A stretch of 64,000 nt of DNA from Vreelandella rituensis (lineage in GTDB: Bacteria > Pseudomonadota > Gammaproteobacteria > Pseudomonadales > Halomonadaceae): the NCBI RefSeq assembly GCF_003336665.1, contig NZ_QPIJ01000009.1, positions 31,130 to 95,129 on the forward strand, read 5' to 3'. The notes beneath the pieces were generated by a model. It did no database searches and was not told where the DNA came from. It saw only the letters and a list, made by a program, of their open reading frames with translations. Position numbers and translations under genes: made by a program. Numbering within the stretch: the stretch's first letter is position 1; every line of letters begins with the position of its first letter. Positions 59,274 through 64,000 of the stretch are shown piece after piece.

Positions 59274-60959
59274 TTACATCTCCTCGGGGGCGCTGACACC
59301 CATCAGGTCAAGGCCGTTGCGCAGCACCTGGCGAGTGGCCAGGCCCAGGCTCAGGCGTGCATTGCGCAGGGCGTCATCCTCTACCATCACCTTGACCGCG
59401 TTGTAGCAGGTATGGAAATCCCCGGCGAGATCCAGCAGGTATTGCGCGATTTGTTGCGGCTCACGGTTCCTGGCGGCATTTTCCACCACCTCGGGAAAGC
59501 GTGCCAAGCGGTTCAACACGGCCTTTTCCTGGTCGCTTTCCAGCAGTGCCAGGTTGGCCAGGGCCAGGTCGTGATCGAAGTCCTGACCGGCATCCTGGGT
59601 CTTGCGCAGCATGCTGCATACCCGGGCGTGGGCATACTGGATGTAGTACACCGGGTTATCGTTGGATTGCGAGCGGGCCAGGTCGATGTCGAAAGTGAGC
59701 TGTGAATCCGCCCGCCGGGCGGCAAGGAAAAAGCGGGTGGCGTCGCGACCCACTTCATCGATCAAATCGCTCACGGTAACGTAGCTGCCGGCACGCTTGG
59801 AGATCTTCACCTCGACCCCGGAGCGCGTGACCATCACCATCTGGTGGAGGACGTAGTCCGGCCAGCCTTGGGGAATGCCGACTTCCAGCGCCTGCAACCC
59901 GGCACGTACCCGCGTGACGGTGGAGTGATGGTCGGCACCCTGTTCGTTGATCACCGTCTTGAAGCCGCGTTGCCATTTGTTCAGATGATAAGCAACGTCG
60001 GGCAGGAAATAGGTATAGCCGCCGTCTCTCTTGCGCATCACCCGGTCCTTGTCGTCACCGAAGGCGGTGGTGCGCAACCAAAGGGCGCCGGCATCTTCAT
60101 AGGTGTGGCCGTTTTCGATCAGGCGCTTGACGGTCTCCTCGACCTTGCCTTCGTCGTACAGCGACGATTCCAGGAAATAGACGTCGAATTCCACGCCGAA
60201 AGCCTTGAGATCCAGGTCCTGCTCGCGGCGCAGCCATGCCACGGCGAATTCCTGGATGGCGTCGAGGTCTTGGGGATTGCCCTTGGCGGTGACGTGGCGG
60301 TCATCGGCAGTCACGCTTGCGCCGGCGAGATAGTCCTTGGCGACATCGCTGATGTACTGGCCACGATAGCCGTCTTCCGGCCAGCTTGCGTCTTCCGGCC
60401 CCAGCCCCTTCGCCCGTGCCTGAACCGAAAGCGCCAGGTTACGGATCTGGGCGCCGGCGTCGTTGTAGTAGAACTCGCGGGTGACGTCATAGCCGGTCGC
60501 TTCGAGCAAGCGGCACAGGCAGTCGCCGATCGCCGCGCCACGGCCGTGGCCCACATGCAGCGGGCCGGTGGGGTTGGCGGAAACGAACTCGACCTGCACT
60601 TTTTCACCCTTGCCAAGCAAGCTGCGCCCGAAGGTGTCGCCGCAATCCAGTACTTGGGCGACCACCTGAGCGGCGGCAGTGGTGGCGGCGAAAAAGTTGA
60701 TGAATCCCGGCCCGGCGATTTCAACCTTGGTGACGGCGGCGTCCTGAGGCAGGGCTGCAATCAGGATTTCAGCAAGTTCGCGAGGTTTCTTGCCTGCCGG
60801 CTTGGCCAGCATCAGTGCCAGGTTGCTGGCGTAATCGCCGTGGGCCTTGTCCTTGGTCGGATCGACCTTGATCACGGCTTGAAGGTCATTCGGCAGCACG
60901 CCCTGGTGCTTGAGCGTCACGATGGCGCCGTCGAGCAGAGAGATGATGGTGTCTTTCAT
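59274..60959 (-). CDS. argS: Arginyl-tRNA synthetase
   Basis: Class I synthetase, 561 residues. The HIGH-type motif is [19 protein letters not shown] (in parts, about residues 128-142), the KMSKS equivalent is KISKRAG (about 377), and the C-terminal DALR anticodon-binding domain includes [13 protein letters not shown] 60959 gives the normal [12 protein letters not shown] start; the longer frame adds unsupported residues. It lies 3 bases upstream of the SPOR gene on the same transcript. Confidence 0.97.
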   Translation of the reverse strand: MKDTIISLLDGAIVTLKHQGVLPNDLQAVIKVDPTKDKAHGDYASNLALMLAKPAGKKPRELAEILIAALPQDAAVTKVEIAGPGFINFFAATTAAAQVVAQVLDCGDTFGRSLLGKGEKVQVEFVSANPTGPLHVGHGRGAAIGDCLCRLLEATGYDVTREFYYNDAGAQIRNLALSVQARAKGLGPEDASWPEDGYRGQYISDVAKDYLAGASVTADDRHVTAKGNPQDLDAIQEFAVAWLRREQDLDLKAFGVEFDVYFLESSLYDEGKVEETVKRLIENGHTYEDAGALWLRTTAFGDDKDRVMRKRDGGYTYFLPDVAYHLNKWQRGFKTVINEQGADHHSTVTRVRAGLQALEVGIPQGWPDYVLHQMVMVTRSGVEVKISKRAGSYVTVSDLIDEVGRDATRFFLAARRADSQLTFDIDLARSQSNDNPVYYIQYAHARVCSMLRKTQDAGQDFDHDLALANLALLESDQEKAVLNRLARFPEVVENAARNREPQQIAQYLLDLAGDFHTCYNAVKVMVEDDALRNARLSLGLATRQVLRNGLDLMGVSAPEEM

Positions 60960-61085
60960 TTGAGGATATCCGGGTAACGTCGGTGTGCTGCGAAGCGCAG
61001 GAAGAGTAAAACATGCCTTTGCGTCGTCGAAGGGGTTCATTATCGGCAATTGAGCCACACTTTCAAAGCCACGCCGTGAATGGAG

Positions 61086-63326
<2,241 letters not shown>

Positions 63327-63473
63327 TTGGCCTCCGGCGTCAGCTTTGCTATAGTACGCGGCTATCCTGAAACAGACGGTTCAGGGCGTTAACCGGTTCA
63401 GCAGTTTTTTCAACCCGTATGCGGTGCCTGGCAAGTGATCAGGTGGCGGCATACAGCTCAAGTGAGGCTCAAG

Positions 63474-63689
63474 ATGAGACAAGGTATTCACCCGGATTAC
63501 AAGAAGGTCACAGCGACTTGCTCCTGTGGCGCTATTTTCGATGTCGGCACGACATCGGATCACGATTTTTCTCTGGACGTTTGCTCCAATTGCCACCCCT
63601 TCTACACCGGCAAGCAGAAGCAAGCGACCACGGGTGGCCGTGTCGAACGCTTCAACAAGCGTTTCGGTGCTGCGGTCAAGCGCGGTTAA
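63474..63689 (+). CDS. rpmE: 50S ribosomal protein L31, zinc-binding (C+) form
   Basis: A 71-residue L31. [19 protein letters not shown] at the start with CxC, and [11 protein letters not shown] with CxxC, make the four-Cys zinc site of the C+ type (zinc-independent YkgM lacks these). ATG 63474 is chosen; a longer reading starts at 63435. Divergent from priA as in many gammaproteobacteria. A short repeat and a strong terminator follow. Confidence 0.97.
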   Translation: MRQGIHPDYKKVTATCSCGAIFDVGTTSDHDFSLDVCSNCHPFYTGKQKQATTGGRVERFNKRFGAAVKRG

Positions 63690-63741
63690 TGACCCGTTTG
63701 GCATCAACCTGAATGGCGTTGCGTCATTTGGTCTTGAACTG

Positions 63742-63770
63742 AACGGTTCTTGAGTTAAACGGTTCTTGAG
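63742..63770 (+). repeat. 13-bp direct repeat after rpmE
   Basis: AACGGTTCTTGAG occurs at 63742-63754 and 63758-63770, a 16-bp period, between the rpmE stop and its terminator. Confidence 0.95.
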
Positions 63771-63805
63771 CTAATAGCTTGTTGAATCGGCCAGACTCAA
63801 GCGAA

Positions 63806-63839
63806 GCCCGCCCCCGGCAATGCCGAGGGCGGGCTTTTT
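63806..63839 (+). terminator. Terminator after rpmE
   Basis: GCCCGCCC and GGGCGGGC enclose a loop that itself pairs (CGGC/GCCG), followed by TTTTT. Confidence 0.9.
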
Positions 63840-63840
63840 A

Positions 63841-64000
63841 TCTAAAAGCGCGTAATACCTCTTCCTGAGTCGCGTAGCGCGAAGGGCGTATAGGGACTCT
63901 TCCCCGGTTGCAAGCGCCGATGTCTGAAAAACGTAAGCCGATGCGTGCGTATAGTCGGTCTTAGTGGGGTAGCTAACCCCTGACCCTAATGAATGACGCG
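63841..64000. other. Intergenic end of window, nothing recognised
   Basis: No coding frame, RNA gene or clear repeat can be supported in these last 160 bases. Confidence 0.5.

Noticed and set aside
59844..60977. A 377-codon open frame on the plus strand
   Set aside because: Antisense shadow of argS, whose motifs are intact.

Overview
The window looks like a stretch of chromosome from a moderately halophilic gammaproteobacterium close to Halomonas (Halomonadaceae), with Pseudomonas-like gene orders. The signs are fairly high GC, proteobacterial ribosome binding sites, a FabY-type ketoacyl synthase, a class Ia ribonucleotide reductase whose large subunit carries two ATP-cones, and the conserved order rpmE-priA-argS-SPOR-hslVU-DUF971-ubiE-ubiJ-ubiB-hisE-tatABC. 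This assignment is by recognition only; no search was run. I see no rRNA, tRNA, CRISPR array, phage or insertion sequence.

Layout. 1-12.2 kb: the end of tmcA, dps, a glycerate kinase, two adjacent lipoproteins that look like paralogues, a DUF1007/NicO metal-efflux pair, a HIT protein, an entericidin-like lipopeptide, a voltage-sensor-like membrane protein beside a DUF1622 protein, an acyl-CoA thioesterase, a short-chain fatty acid transporter and a MATE exporter. 12.3-15.0 kb: ferredoxin, coaD and fabY on the minus strand. 15.2-22.1 kb: a plus-strand run of TrmB-like methyltransferase, SMR exporter, PBP4, dgkA, glnE and an AEC transporter. 22.1-26.5 kb: small membrane proteins, a diguanylate-cyclase-like protein with a deviant GGDEF signature, an MFS transporter and an aspartic protease. 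26.6-30.8 kb: a patatin-like phospholipase followed by a compact cluster of methyltransferase, FAD oxidoreductase and type III polyketide synthase. 30.9-36.2 kb: a probable copper-resistance island made of a PhoPQ-like two-component system divergent from a cupredoxin, copA and copB. 36.3-43.1 kb: nrdA-nrdB under tandem NrdR-like boxes, and an RstAB-like two-component system. 43.1-50.8 kb: metR/metE with MetR boxes, ppk1, hemB and elbB. 50.8-63.8 kb: the long minus-strand block of tatCBA, hisE, ubiquinone genes, hslUV, argS and priA, ending with divergent rpmE. The last 160 bases after the rpmE terminator hold no gene I can support.

Most of the window is ordinary core genome. The parts most worth a second look are the type III PKS cluster, the copper island with its PhoQ-like kinase and candidate operator, the voltage-sensor-without-pore/DUF1622 pair, the paralogous lipoprotein pair whose second member has a triplicated lipobox, and a recurring pattern of short tandem duplications (about 13-28 bp period) at gene ends and in protein N-termini, seen at eight or more places.
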